Below, one piece after another: positions 23,526 to 31,671 of a stretch of DNA of 50,934 nt. The notes under the pieces were generated by a model that made no database searches, was not told the origin of the DNA, and saw nothing but the letters and a program-made list of their open reading frames with translations. Location: assembly GCA_964442385.1 (NCBI GenBank), contig CAYTYZ010000009.1:1-50934 (forward strand). The letters run 5' to 3'. Each line of letters begins with the position of its first letter. Position 1 is the first letter of the stretch. The stretch is from CAYTYZ01 sp964442385. Lineage in GTDB: Bacteria > Patescibacteriota > Microgenomatia > UBA12405. The position numbers and the translations under genes were made by a program.

Positions 23526-24025
23526 GGGTTGGTCAAAACTACTGCATTAGTTCCACCCACAGTTGCCACGGCGCAAGTAGATGGAGTTAATATCTGCCAA
23601 GATGGTATAGCACATGCTGCGGCACTTCCTGACGCTGGATCTAATTCAAAACAGGCAGCCACTCTATAGGTATACGCAGTATCTTTACAGTAACCATATC
23701 CAGTTCCAGACGGGTCAGTAGGCCAAGTATCCAAATATCGCGACAGTAGGCCATTTGCCGGTGACGCACTCCAATTTTGGTTGGGAATATCCGGATAAAT
23801 GCCATTTTCCTGTCTAAACAATTCCAGTGCCGTTCTAATTTTCTCCAAATCAGCCCTTCTTTTGCTATCTCTAGCCTTTTTTGATGAACCCGAAAAAACC
23901 ACCATTCCACCCACCGATATTATAATAATTATGGTCACTGTCACTAAAAGTTCTATAAAAGTAAACCCCGAACGTAGTGAAGTCCGCCTCGGGCGGACGT
24001 TTTTACTGAAAAGTTTTTTGATCAT
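23522..24025 (-). CDS. Minor prepilin, GspG/PulG-like, with palindromic element in leader
   Basis: A 167-aa prepilin from ATG 24025, which forms an ATGA overlap with the upstream prepilin stop; the longer frame to 24076 would run inside that gene. The 20-residue leader MIKKLFSKNVRPRRTSLRSG is encoded in its second half by palindromic element B. The mature start is FTFIELLVTVTIIIIISVGG, with Gly(-1) and Glu(+5). After the helix comes KKARDSKRRADLEKIRTALELF (key part: RDSKRRADLEKIRTAL), the common GspG-like 'AR...R..di..i..Al' pattern, and the YPDIP motif where G-type pseudopilins coordinate calcium or turn. Four cysteines in the C-terminal part may form disulfides. Confidence 0.87.
   Translation of the reverse strand: MIKKLFSKNVRPRRTSLRSGFTFIELLVTVTIIIIISVGGMVVFSGSSKKARDSKRRADLEKIRTALELFRQENGIYPDIPNQNWSASPANGLLSRYLDTWPTDPSGTGYGYCKDTAYTYRVAACFELDPASGSAAACAIPSWQILTPSTCAVATVGGTNAVVLTNP
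23966..23998 (-). repeat. Palindromic element B in a prepilin leader
   Basis: GTCCGCCTCGGGCGGAC (23982-23998) is a 7-bp inverted repeat with a 3-nt centre; CCCCGAACGTAGTGAA (23966-23981) adjoins it. In coding direction it gives VRPRRTSLRSG and ends at the cleavage Gly. It matches element A at most positions. Confidence 0.85.
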
Positions 24026-24564
24026 TGGGCATTTCTGACACAATAATAAATATTTGTTCCAGCCGTAGTTGAACAATCAGGCTCAGTATAATTAGCCACA
24101 CTACTAGTTGCTTGAATTTTTGCACATAAGCAGTAAGCTGTGGCCGTAGCAGCCTGATTTGTTGTGCCAGGATTGGTTGAAGTGTAATAATAAATATTGT
24201 TTGTGGCCGATGTGTCTGGATCAGATGGCCACCTGGGTAAGATTACTGTACTTGTTGTCGTGCAAGTTAAGGTGTTTGTGGTTGGAATTAATTGAACATT
24301 TTTTACACCGTATGGTATTGCGTATATACCTGCAGGATTCGGATAACTAGAGCATAGACTAAAGTATTGTTCCAATGCTTTTTGGACGTTATTTATATCT
24401 TGTATTCTTCTTCCATCCCGTGCTCTAACTTGTGCCGCACTAAACGATGTAGAAATTAATCCCAAAAGTATGCCAATAATGGAAATTACTACTAACATTT
24501 CAAACAAGGTAAAGCCTGAGCGAAGTCGCAAGCTCCGCCTCAGGCGGACGTTTATTTTATACAT
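24022..24564 (-). CDS. Minor prepilin, GspG-like, with palindromic element in leader
   Basis: A 180-aa prepilin. The leader MYKINVRLRRSLRLRSG has 17 residues, most of them encoded by palindromic element C, and is followed by FTLFEMLVVISIIGILLGLI with Gly(-1) and Glu(+5). The segment QVRARDGRRIQDINNVQKAL is the typical GspG-like helix, and YPNPAG follows. The C-terminal globular part is Thr-rich and contains about seven cysteines (e.g. CTTTS, YCLCAK), more than usual. Stop and next start overlap as ATGA. It is preceded by a 52-bp gap from the prior prepilin, the largest gap within the prepilin run apart from that before the first minor gene. Confidence 0.87.
   Translation of the reverse strand: MYKINVRLRRSLRLRSGFTLFEMLVVISIIGILLGLISTSFSAAQVRARDGRRIQDINNVQKALEQYFSLCSSYPNPAGIYAIPYGVKNVQLIPTTNTLTCTTTSTVILPRWPSDPDTSATNNIYYYTSTNPGTTNQAATATAYCLCAKIQATSSVANYTEPDCSTTAGTNIYYCVRNAQ
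24514..24549 (-). repeat. Palindromic element C in a prepilin leader
   Basis: TCCGCCTCAGGCGGA (24534-24548) is a 7-bp inverted repeat around one base, joined to GCCTGAGCGAAGTCGC (24514-24529). In coding direction it gives VRLRRSLRLRSG. GCCTGAG at 24514-24520 can also pair with CTCAGGC at 24539-24545, so alternative hairpins are possible. Confidence 0.85.
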
Positions 24565-24616
24565 GTGCTATTTAAATAAATTATAAATTTGTTATCAATT
24601 TGCATTTTATTTGTCC

Positions 24617-25048
24617 CTACCTTCCACAAACATAATAACTTCCTTCGGATTGAGTAACCCCACATCTTGCCGATGAATTGGTATCATCATCGCCATAAGT
24701 ACCCAGTAAAGTAGTACCAATTAAAAAAGTAGAACCTGTAGTTGTATAAGTATATGTAATTCCTATGCCCGCATTTGCATCAGGCATATATTTTGTAAAA
24801 AAAGTACTATCGATGCCGTATCCAGGAGCTGCAGTTGGATACACCTGATAGTCCGCAAAATAAAGACCCAATCCACCTTTTATGGCATTCAGGCTTTGTT
24901 TAGCATTAGCATCCTGGGCTCTTTCCCTGGCTCCCGTAAGGTTTGGCATAATCAGCATAAAAAGACTAGCTAAAATAAAAATCACCACTAAAAGTTCTAT
25001 TAGAGTAAATGCCTTTTGGCTATTGTCTGATTTATTTATGGTGTACAT
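24617..25048 (-). CDS. Minor prepilin with Ala at the -1 position
   Basis: A 143-aa prepilin. The leader MYTINKSDNSQKA is followed by FTLIELLVVIFILASLF. The residue before the cleavage site is Ala rather than the usual Gly; prepilin peptidases are known to tolerate Ala at -1, often with less efficiency. Glu(+5) is present. The helix continues with GARERAQDANAKQSLNAIKG, a GspG/PilE-like pattern, then YPTAAPGYG. A C-terminal Cys pair (ARCGVTQSEGSYYVCG) looks like a pilin D-loop disulfide. The start overlaps the previous prepilin by 13 bp, and the leader carries no palindromic element. Confidence 0.85.
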   Translation of the reverse strand: MYTINKSDNSQKAFTLIELLVVIFILASLFMLIMPNLTGARERAQDANAKQSLNAIKGGLGLYFADYQVYPTAAPGYGIDSTFFTKYMPDANAGIGITYTYTTTGSTFLIGTTLLGTYGDDDTNSSARCGVTQSEGSYYVCGR

Positions 25049-25617
25049 GTTGGCGCTACTCCACCAGATAAACTAAGCGGGTCTAAAAAGGTTTCTGCCG
25101 TAACATTTGGGCTGGTTATGGCATAATTGAAATATTCCCCAGGCGTACAAGCATAAGCACCATCAAGTCGGTAGTCTCGACAGTCACCATCATTACGATT
25201 TTCTAAATTTGTAAAAATTCCAAATCCTCTATTGTCTGTTACATAACAATAATTTTTAATTGTGTGAGTGTCGTCTGACACAGGCACAGTTGCCTTGTTT
25301 TCCTTGGGTACTTTTGACATATAGACATAATAGTCAGGAGCCGGGCCAGTTAAAGGTAGGTTTCCAGCAGAAAGTAGGGTATTTACTGGGTATAAAGTTG
25401 GAGTAGCAACATATGAAGAATACAGTATTTTATAGTCATTATTAAAAAAACTTAGGGCCTTTACAACTGCGCTGGCGTCATTTTTTCTTTGTACATCCCT
25501 AGCTTTTTTTTGGGCCGAGCCATATTGTCCAAAAGTGATAGTGGCCAACACCGACATAATACCCATTACTACCAATAGCTCAATTAGTGTAAATCCAAAA
25601 TTATTACGCACAACCAA
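25036..25617 (-). CDS. Minor prepilin, PilE/GspG-like
   Basis: A 193-aa prepilin. With the TTG at 25617 the leader is MVVRNNFG; GTG at 25611 would shorten it to MRNNFG. Either gives Gly(-1) and FTLIELLVVMGIMSVLATI with Glu(+5). The following AQKKARDVQRKNDASAVVKAL is the common pseudopilin helix, and YPVNTLL occurs after it. Several cysteines in the C-terminal half (NYCYV, GDCRDY, YACTPGE, PTCTP) could stabilise a D-region. The start codon is uncertain because neither candidate has a Shine-Dalgarno sequence. The gene lies 34 bp after the preceding prepilin. Confidence 0.84.
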   Translation of the reverse strand: MVVRNNFGFTLIELLVVMGIMSVLATITFGQYGSAQKKARDVQRKNDASAVVKALSFFNNDYKILYSSYVATPTLYPVNTLLSAGNLPLTGPAPDYYVYMSKVPKENKATVPVSDDTHTIKNYCYVTDNRGFGIFTNLENRNDGDCRDYRLDGAYACTPGEYFNYAITSPNVTAETFLDPLSLSGGVAPTCTP

Positions 25618-25651
25618 GTCTATGCTTTTTTACATTAAGTTGCAACATTTT

Positions 25652-26419
25652 TTATGGAGCTAATGTGGGTACAGGGCAAGAGCTAACTTGACAGGTGGAA
25701 TTACAGCTTCCACTATTCACATAACAATTTGACCCACTGCAATTTCCAGTAAGTGAACATATGTGCTGGTTGTTGAAATAAAAACACCCGACAAAATTTA
25801 AACATAAAGAATTAGTTGAAATAGGACTTTCCCATTTGGTTCCATAATTTGCCACTCCATGATTAAAGTCTACGCCAGAATATAGCATAGACGGATTTGT
25901 ATTTGTGAATCCAAACATGTATGGTCTATTTTGACTCGTCCAAGTTTTTGTTACAGGATTATCACTTACATTTGCCAACTTGGTAAAAACTTTGAATTTA
26001 TGACTACAACCATTGGAATCTACAGCAATCAGATAAGGCTGTTTTGTAATGGGATCACAAGGCCATTGTTTGGCAAAAGAAATCTCATTTAAGACGCTTC
26101 CGCAGTTGGCTGGATTCATTAATACTGTACTAACCATATTAGCACTTGGGTAACACCCTTTATCAGTGTAATAATCTTCCATAGCCAATCTTATATAATT
26201 AATATCCTTTTTACGTCTGTCATCGATAGATCTTTCATAAAGCAATATAGGGTTTATGGTACCAATAATAATCACTACCATTATGGCTAAAATCGCAAAA
26301 GCAACTGTCAGCTCGACCAGAGTAAAGCCTGAGCGAAGCGAAGTCCGCGTTGTGAGGACCGAGCGAAGTCGTAAGATCCGCCCTTGGCGGGCGAACCCAT
26401 TTCTTATCATGTCTACCAT
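25652..26419 (-). CDS. Prepilin with long composite repeat leader
   Basis: A 255-aa prepilin with an unusual ~32-residue leader: MVDMIRNGFARQGRILRLRS then VLTTRTSLRSG, before FTLVELTVAFAILAIMVV. Gly(-1) and Glu(+5) are present. The leader is almost wholly encoded by two consecutive palindromic modules (element D). ATG 26419 overlaps the pilD stop; an internal ATG at 26410 would remove three residues only. The mature protein continues RRKKDINYIRLAMEDYYTDK and CYPSAN, a PilE/GspG-like pattern, and has a Cys-rich C-terminus (CSLTGNCSGSNCYVNSGSC) recalling the Cys-rich secreted protein downstream. It is the first minor prepilin after pilD. Confidence 0.85.
   Translation of the reverse strand: MVDMIRNGFARQGRILRLRSVLTTRTSLRSGFTLVELTVAFAILAIMVVIIIGTINPILLYERSIDDRRKKDINYIRLAMEDYYTDKGCYPSANMVSTVLMNPANCGSVLNEISFAKQWPCDPITKQPYLIAVDSNGCSHKFKVFTKLANVSDNPVTKTWTSQNRPYMFGFTNTNPSMLYSGVDFNHGVANYGTKWESPISTNSLCLNFVGCFYFNNQHICSLTGNCSGSNCYVNSGSCNSTCQVSSCPVPTLAP
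26327..26395 (-). repeat. Composite palindromic element D (two modules) in a prepilin leader
   Basis: Two adjacent diverged modules: GCCTGAGCGAAGCGAAGTCC with a decayed palindrome (26327-26358), and CGAGCGAAGTCGTAAGATCC followed by CCGCCCTTGGCGG (26378-26390). Both share the CGAGCGAAG / CTGAGCGAAG word of elements A-C. The whole is in frame and supplies most of the leader. Confidence 0.78.
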
Positions 26420-27198
26420 AACTTAATCTTATCACCCCACCACCAAGCCACAAGGGTTCCAAAAAGTAAAAAAGGTCCAAAAGGTAATAGACTTTTTCGG
26501 CTCATTTTTTTTAGTAACATTAATCCTATTCCCCAAACTGCTCCGGCCACAAATGCCAGATAAAAGGCTAAAACCAGGTTTTGTAGACCCAAAAATAATC
26601 CCATGAATCCGGCTAATTTTACGTCTCCAAAACCCATACCCTTCCCCTTTGTAAACAGCCACAAGGCTCCGATAAAACCCACTCCCATTAGACCAGCCAG
26701 CACATGCCATAACAGAGGCGCATTATGATACACCCCCACCCAAAAATACACTGCCGCTGCTACCACCAATATTCCCGTACTAAAATCTGGCAATATCATA
26801 TATTTGGCATCAAATACAAACGAAAATACCATAAAAACTAAAATAATTAAGCCTACCAGTAGCATTAGGGGCGTATCATAATGCGCCAAAGTATAAAACA
26901 CAAATAATATTCCTGTTCCCAGTTCTACTAGGGGATAGCTCCAATCCAATTTCCTACGGCAACATCTGGTTATACCTCCTTGGACAATCCATGACACCAC
27001 TGGTACATTTTCGTACCAAGATAGCTTTTTTCCACAGCTATCACAAAAACTACGTCCAGAAATACCATCTTTTTCAATTTGCAGTTTAATTTTTTTTTGA
27101 TTGTTGATTAGTTTATATTTCGTAGCCACCCGAAACACCAACATGTTCACAAAACTACCCAACGAGCATCCCAGTAGAAACAAAAGTGGAGTTATCAT
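26413..27198 (-). CDS. pilD: Prepilin peptidase PilD (A24 aspartic protease)
   Basis: Polytopic membrane protease that cleaves prepilin leaders after Gly/Ala and usually N-methylates the new Phe. From ATG 27198 it is 261 aa and begins with the family-typical first helix FLLGCSLGSFVNMLVFR. The longer frame to 27276 would overlap the upstream gene by 74 bp. Catalytic aspartates are Asp130 (FDAKYMILPD) and Asp192 (GFGDVKL). The cytosolic N-terminal domain has CDSCGKKL (52-55) but the second pair reads TRCC rather than CRYC: the third Cys of the usual CxxC...CxxC zinc site is Thr, with a new adjacent Cys. It lies between the GT-C-like gene and the minor prepilins. Confidence 0.93.
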   Translation of the reverse strand: MITPLLFLLGCSLGSFVNMLVFRVATKYKLINNQKKIKLQIEKDGISGRSFCDSCGKKLSWYENVPVVSWIVQGGITRCCRRKLDWSYPLVELGTGILFVFYTLAHYDTPLMLLVGLIILVFMVFSFVFDAKYMILPDFSTGILVVAAAVYFWVGVYHNAPLLWHVLAGLMGVGFIGALWLFTKGKGMGFGDVKLAGFMGLFLGLQNLVLAFYLAFVAGAVWGIGLMLLKKMSRKSLLPFGPFLLFGTLVAWWWGDKIKLW

Positions 27199-27202
27199 AA
27201 AA

Positions 27203-28639
27203 TTACTTACTAATTTTGCCCAAATATACCACAGGATCTCCAACAAAATTAAAAACACCACAAAAACTTTTAACATATTTTTGAAAGTATTTAGTTTTAT
27301 GCATGTATCCCTTTAGATCCCTTTCCACTGCCAATACATAGTCACTCTTAGCAACTAATTCTTCAAACATCTCTGGTGTTCTACCATGGAATTTTTCATA
27401 ATATAATTTATGTTTCGTGTTAGCCACTAAATACATATAAAAATCTGGCCTCGAACCAATGGTAACAAAGATGTTTTTAGCACTTTCATTATCATCAATA
27501 CATTGGGAAAACTTCTTGCCCAACTCGTAATAATTTTCGCCAAGGACTAATGTTGAGTTTATTGTTAAGTATAAGGTAAGCGCTTCGGAGACGAGAATAG
27601 CAATAAATAAAATATTTATAAAACTTATTTTTTCTTTATTCAAATCCAAGGCAATAGAAAAGAAAGGGAGCAGCAGAAAAACATAATAAAAATTTGATTC
27701 TCCATACAATATAATTAAAGTAGTCAGCAATAGAAACACTAAATTTTTGCTTTTATCTTTACAATATAAAAGCAAAATATAACTAAATAGATAAAAAACA
27801 AAAATAACTATTACTGTGGAATAATGATTAGTAAGTAAAATATTATAAAAACCGTTAAACCAGGGCAAAATCCTTATATAACCTTGAGCAAATTGCAGTG
27901 AGTTATTCAATGCTTCTTTATTTGCAATTAGATTGATATGAACAAACCAAATAATCAAAAAAACTACCTGGACTAAAACAAACCATATTAAGTACCGGTA
28001 TTGTTTTTTAAACAAGTAATTAAGAGCCACGTACACACACACTATGCCTCCAGTTATAAAATGGGTACTTAGCGAAAGTAATCCTAGTAAACAAATAACC
28101 ACGGTATTTGTCTTTTTTCTTTTTAACAAAACAATTGTTAATACACCCAAAAATAAAACCAAAGACTCCATTCTGGCAATATGACTAGCATTTACAAAAA
28201 AATAGGAAAAATATACAACCAGACCCGACAAAATAGCAAAACCAAAATTTTTAAATTTAGCCAAAATTGCACTACTAAATACGATTACACTTCCAGTACA
28301 CAAAACCAAAGACAGCAATCGTGCAGACTCTATTGTTATTCCAAATACTCTAATAAATATTGACAATAGGAAAAAATAAGTTGGACCATACTGGACCTTG
28401 GTTGTTTCTTCTATTAAAGTAAATCTTTTTTGATAGGCACTGTCTCCAAATTCGCCTGGAACAACTTTTTCCATGGCGTTATTTATAAAAGAAGACTCAT
28501 CGGCAAACACGGTTGGATAGCTAACAATTTCCTTGTAGCTCAGCAAGGACAATCCTACAAAGCAAATTATTATTAAGTACTTACCGATTTTGAAATTAAG
28601 CCCTTCGAGAATACCTTTGCAAAGTGCACCGGTATTCAT
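27203..28639 (-). CDS. Polytopic membrane protein, GT-C glycosyltransferase-like (ArnT/PMT type)
   Basis: A 478-aa integral membrane protein with about 10-12 hydrophobic helices. The first extracytoplasmic loop has TVFADESSFINNAM, an Asp-Glu pair just after helix 1, the hallmark of GT-C enzymes such as ArnT and protein O-mannosyltransferases that use lipid-linked sugars. Further loops contain HIARMES after a helix pair, also common in this group. The C-terminal ~90 residues (after ~385) form a soluble domain. It is embedded between the major pilin gene (10-bp gap) and pilD (4-bp gap), so glycosylation of the pilin outside the membrane is a reasonable inference. Family assignment rests on topology and the DE motif, not on an alignment. 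Confidence 0.7.
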   Translation of the reverse strand: MNTGALCKGILEGLNFKIGKYLIIICFVGLSLLSYKEIVSYPTVFADESSFINNAMEKVVPGEFGDSAYQKRFTLIEETTKVQYGPTYFFLLSIFIRVFGITIESARLLSLVLCTGSVIVFSSAILAKFKNFGFAILSGLVVYFSYFFVNASHIARMESLVLFLGVLTIVLLKRKKTNTVVICLLGLLSLSTHFITGGIVCVYVALNYLFKKQYRYLIWFVLVQVVFLIIWFVHINLIANKEALNNSLQFAQGYIRILPWFNGFYNILLTNHYSTVIVIFVFYLFSYILLLYCKDKSKNLVFLLLTTLIILYGESNFYYVFLLLPFFSIALDLNKEKISFINILFIAILVSEALTLYLTINSTLVLGENYYELGKKFSQCIDDNESAKNIFVTIGSRPDFYMYLVANTKHKLYYEKFHGRTPEMFEELVAKSDYVLAVERDLKGYMHKTKYFQKYVKSFCGVFNFVGDPVVYLGKISK

Positions 28640-28649
28640 TGTGCTAATA

Positions 28650-29357
28650 CTATGGCTTGTTTATAACTGTGCCTTCGGGCACACAAAGCATATTAGCCAT
28701 TCCACCAGATGCTCCGATGCCACACTGAGAGTCTGTAAATCCAGAAGCAGGTGGTGCTACACAAGCAGGACCAAGTGGTGCAGCATCACCAATATTAAGC
28801 AAAGCAGCTACATCACCTGCGCCATTCACTCCACCACCTTCAGCTCCAACTAAACACTTTAACGTAGTGGCAACCACATTGGTCTTATTAGCTGTTGCTT
28901 TTGGACAATAACATACATAATTTGAGTCTAGTCCATTGTTATAAGCATACATTCTGTTTACCATTGCTGTTGAGCTAAACATTTCCTTACCAGCAAAAGC
29001 ACCCTTTAATTCAGAAGTTACTATAAGTGGACCTGTAGTACCTAAACCGTATAAAACACCAAAACCTCCTAAAGTATCTCCTGAACCAATAGCATATCTA
29101 TTTCCAGCTGTTACCCCTACACCTGCTCCTGCCAAATTCCATGGATAGGCATTTTGTGAAGCGTAGTAACGCTCATAAGCTGACAATATTTCAGCCGCAT
29201 CATTTCTATACTTGGCATCTCTGGCCTTGTTGGTTTGTTCAATAGGGTTAATAGTAGCCAGTACTGCTACAGACAAAATACCAATAAGTGCAATAACGAT
29301 CAACAGTTCCACCAGGGTAAAACCTGATTGTCTCAGATGGGCAAGTTTTTTATTCAT
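28650..29357 (-). CDS. pilA: Major type IV pilin candidate
   Basis: A 235-aa prepilin, the largest after the minor one next to pilD, placed right after pilC as major pilins often are. The leader MNKKLAHLRQSG precedes FTLVELLIVIALIGILSVAV with Gly(-1) and Glu(+5). Then NPIEQTNKARDAKYRNDAAE and ILSAYERYYASQNAYPW follow, the typical alphaN helix and first turn. The globular part is Gly/Ala-rich (GAGVGVTAGNRYAIG, GAEGGGVNGAGDVAALL) and contains cysteines (YVCYCPK, LKCLVG, PACVA, QCGIG, MLCVPE) that could form disulfides. No palindromic element is in the leader. Major-pilin status is inferred from gene order and length; expression data would be needed. Confidence 0.87.
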   Translation of the reverse strand: MNKKLAHLRQSGFTLVELLIVIALIGILSVAVLATINPIEQTNKARDAKYRNDAAEILSAYERYYASQNAYPWNLAGAGVGVTAGNRYAIGSGDTLGGFGVLYGLGTTGPLIVTSELKGAFAGKEMFSSTAMVNRMYAYNNGLDSNYVCYCPKATANKTNVVATTLKCLVGAEGGGVNGAGDVAALLNIGDAAPLGPACVAPPASGFTDSQCGIGASGGMANMLCVPEGTVINKP

Positions 29358-29373
29358 ATCTAATAATGAATAA

Positions 29374-30588
29374 TTAGAACTGAGATGTCAAGTCATAGAT
29401 AGGCATAATCACAGCTACGATCATAAAACCCACCACCCCACCCAGCATTACCATAATCAAAGGCTCAATAGCCGAAGTCAAACCTTTTACCGATTCTTCG
29501 GCCTCTTTTGAAAAATAATCTGCTACCCGCATTAGTACTTCATCCAGTTTTCCCGTAGCTTCTCCTGTTGCCACCATTTGGTTAACCAATGTTGGAAATA
29601 CCTCTGTTTCCGCAAAACAGTCTGACAGAGAAAAGCCCTTTTCTACCCTTGAAGTAATTCGTTCCAAAGCTCTGGTGTAAACCTCACTTTCGGCAACTCG
29701 GATAACAATAGACAATGCTTCGGTTAGCGGCACTCCCGCCCCTAAAAGCATTGACAGAGTCCTACAGACGTTAGCCACTGCTGACTTTGCCACCAGCTCT
29801 CCCATAACCGGCAATTTTAAAATTATCTTATCTCGTCGATATCGCAATTCTGCTCTACTATCCACAAATTTCATAAACACCATCAACCCAAAAAAAAGTA
29901 TCGGGAACATAAACCAAAACTGTTGAGCCAATGCCGACACATCCATCACAAATTGGGTTATGGCAGGAAGCTTGGCCCCAAAGTCCTTGTATAGACCGGT
30001 TAGCTTGGGTACTACAAAAATCAAAAGCACAAAAACTACCCCAATAATTCCAGTAATAACCACCATTGGATAAATCATGGCACCTTTAACTTTAGATCTA
30101 AACTCCTGATCTTTTTCCATATTTATTGCCAAACGGTTTAAAATTTCTTCCAGTACTCCTCCGCTTTCTCCAGCCCTAATTGAAGCTATAAATGCCTCTC
30201 CAAACATTCCAGAATATCGTTCCATAGCTACAGCCAAGCTTTGCCCGCCGCGCACCGTGGTCAAACAATGTTCGATAATCTGAAGCATTCCGGCCTGTCC
30301 CTGGGTTTGACTAGCAAGTAGTTGTAGTGCATCAGTCAGGGCTAGTCCAGCATTCATCATAGTGGCTAGTTGTCTGGTAAAGTTTGCCAGTTGCTTGCTA
30401 CTGGCCTTGCCAAAAAAAGAACTAAAAGTTTCTGAAATGATATTTGTATCAGCCCTATCAACTGACAGTGGCATTAGTTTATTGGCGTGAAGTACTTCTA
30501 ATGCTGCCTGCCTATTGTCAACTTCTAGTAGTCCTTTAATAGTGGCCCCACTCCAATTTTTTGCTCTGAATCTAAACTTCTTCATCAT
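29374..30588 (-). CDS. pilC: Type IV pilus inner-membrane platform protein PilC
   Basis: PilC/GspF family platform protein that transmits rotation of the motor ATPases to the growing pilus. The 404-aa sequence starts FRFRAKNWSGATIKGLLEVD, the typical 'f.y.a.d..G....G.i.a' start, and carries two homologous cytosolic four-helix domains, each with the T2SSF pattern: FTRQLATMMNAGLALTDALQ (first) and CRTLSMLLGAGVPLTEALSI (second). Three transmembrane helices are visible at ~170-190, ~225-245 and ~375-400. The start overlaps the pilT stop by ATGA, and 16 bp separate its stop from the pilin gene. Length and architecture are standard. Confidence 0.96.
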   Translation of the reverse strand: MMKKFRFRAKNWSGATIKGLLEVDNRQAALEVLHANKLMPLSVDRADTNIISETFSSFFGKASSKQLANFTRQLATMMNAGLALTDALQLLASQTQGQAGMLQIIEHCLTTVRGGQSLAVAMERYSGMFGEAFIASIRAGESGGVLEEILNRLAINMEKDQEFRSKVKGAMIYPMVVITGIIGVVFVLLIFVVPKLTGLYKDFGAKLPAITQFVMDVSALAQQFWFMFPILFFGLMVFMKFVDSRAELRYRRDKIILKLPVMGELVAKSAVANVCRTLSMLLGAGVPLTEALSIVIRVAESEVYTRALERITSRVEKGFSLSDCFAETEVFPTLVNQMVATGEATGKLDEVLMRVADYFSKEAEESVKGLTSAIEPLIMVMLGGVVGFMIVAVIMPIYDLTSQF

Positions 30589-31667
30589 AAAGTATGTATT
30601 TTGGAAGAACGAAGTTGGTTTTGCAATTCAGCAGGTCGTAGGGCATGATCCAAAGCCACTTCTTCAGCAATTATGCCCTCGCGAACGAGCTTGGCCAAAT
30701 GCATTTCAAACGGCATCATTCCCGAATCAATAGATGTTTGCATAATATTTTCAATCATATAAGTTTTCCCCTCCCGAATAGCGTTACGAATCGCGGCGTT
30801 GGCCACCATCACCTCACAGGCTGCCACCCGACCACCAGCCACAGCAGGTAACAAGCGTTGAGACACTATTGCAGTAATAGCGGAGGCAAACTCAGTTCTA
30901 ACCTGAGCTTTGGATTCTTCCGGAAAAACATCGATAATACGATCAATAGTTTGGGCTGCCGAGTTAGTATGCAAAGTAGAAAAAACCAAGTGTCCTGTTT
31001 CAGCCACTGTCAAAGCCGCTGTTATGGTTTCCAAATCCCGCATTTCTCCCACCAGTACAATATTAGGGTCCTGTCGCAGGGCTGACTTTAATGCGGCCGA
31101 AAAGCTAAAAGTATCAGAAAAAACCTCGCGCTGTCTAACTACAGACCTTACCGGAGTTATCAGATATTCCACCGGGTCTTCAATGGTTACTATGTTGGTT
31201 GACCTAGTCATATTTATTTCATTGACCATCGAAGCCAAAGTCGTAGATTTGCCATTTCCCGTAGGTCCAGTAACCAAAATAAAGCCCTGCTTCAAGCCTA
31301 AAAAGGAGTTTATTATTTTAGGCAGACCCAAAGACTCCAACCTGGGAATTTCTTTTGGAATCAATCTTAACACTGCGCAAATGCTACCCATGGCAAAAAA
31401 GACATTAGTTCTAAATCTGGCTGAGGCGCCAATCAAAGTAACAGAAAAATCAAATTCTCGGTTGGCAATTATCTTTTTTTGCACCTCCTCGTTAGCCAGC
31501 GACAGTACTGCCTGGGTAAACTCTAGTTCACTAAGTTCCGGAAAAGACGACACGGGTATAAGCTCTCCGTGAACCCTTAATAGTGGTTTTTGACCATAAG
31601 ACAGGTGAATATCCGAAGCCTTGTTTTCTATGGCCATGTTCATAAGGGATATTAAGGCTGTATGCAT
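30585..31667 (-). CDS. pilT: Type IV pilus retraction ATPase PilT
   Basis: Hexameric cytosolic ATPase that depolymerises pili, giving twitching motility and DNA uptake in many bacteria. The 360-aa protein has an N-terminal PAS-like domain starting with the PilT-type KASDIHLSYGQKPLLRVHGE, Walker A GPTGNGKST (134-142; Asn where Ser is usual), the Asp box IVTIEDPVEYL, Walker B NIVLVGEMRDLET and the His box GHLVFSTLHTNSA. The AIRN-like retraction motif AAIRNAIREGKT is present, which distinguishes PilT from PilB. It overlaps pilC as ATGA and lies 4 bp after pilB. A retractile pilus is therefore predicted. Confidence 0.96.
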   Translation of the reverse strand: MHTALISLMNMAIENKASDIHLSYGQKPLLRVHGELIPVSSFPELSELEFTQAVLSLANEEVQKKIIANREFDFSVTLIGASARFRTNVFFAMGSICAVLRLIPKEIPRLESLGLPKIINSFLGLKQGFILVTGPTGNGKSTTLASMVNEINMTRSTNIVTIEDPVEYLITPVRSVVRQREVFSDTFSFSAALKSALRQDPNIVLVGEMRDLETITAALTVAETGHLVFSTLHTNSAAQTIDRIIDVFPEESKAQVRTEFASAITAIVSQRLLPAVAGGRVAACEVMVANAAIRNAIREGKTYMIENIMQTSIDSGMMPFEMHLAKLVREGIIAEEVALDHALRPAELQNQLRSSKIHTL

Positions 31668-31671
31668 AAAA

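Noticed and set aside
30910..31572. Plus-strand open frame of 220 aa
   Set aside because: Antisense to pilT, whose Walker and Asp/His motifs are certain. No recognisable domain in the antisense frame.
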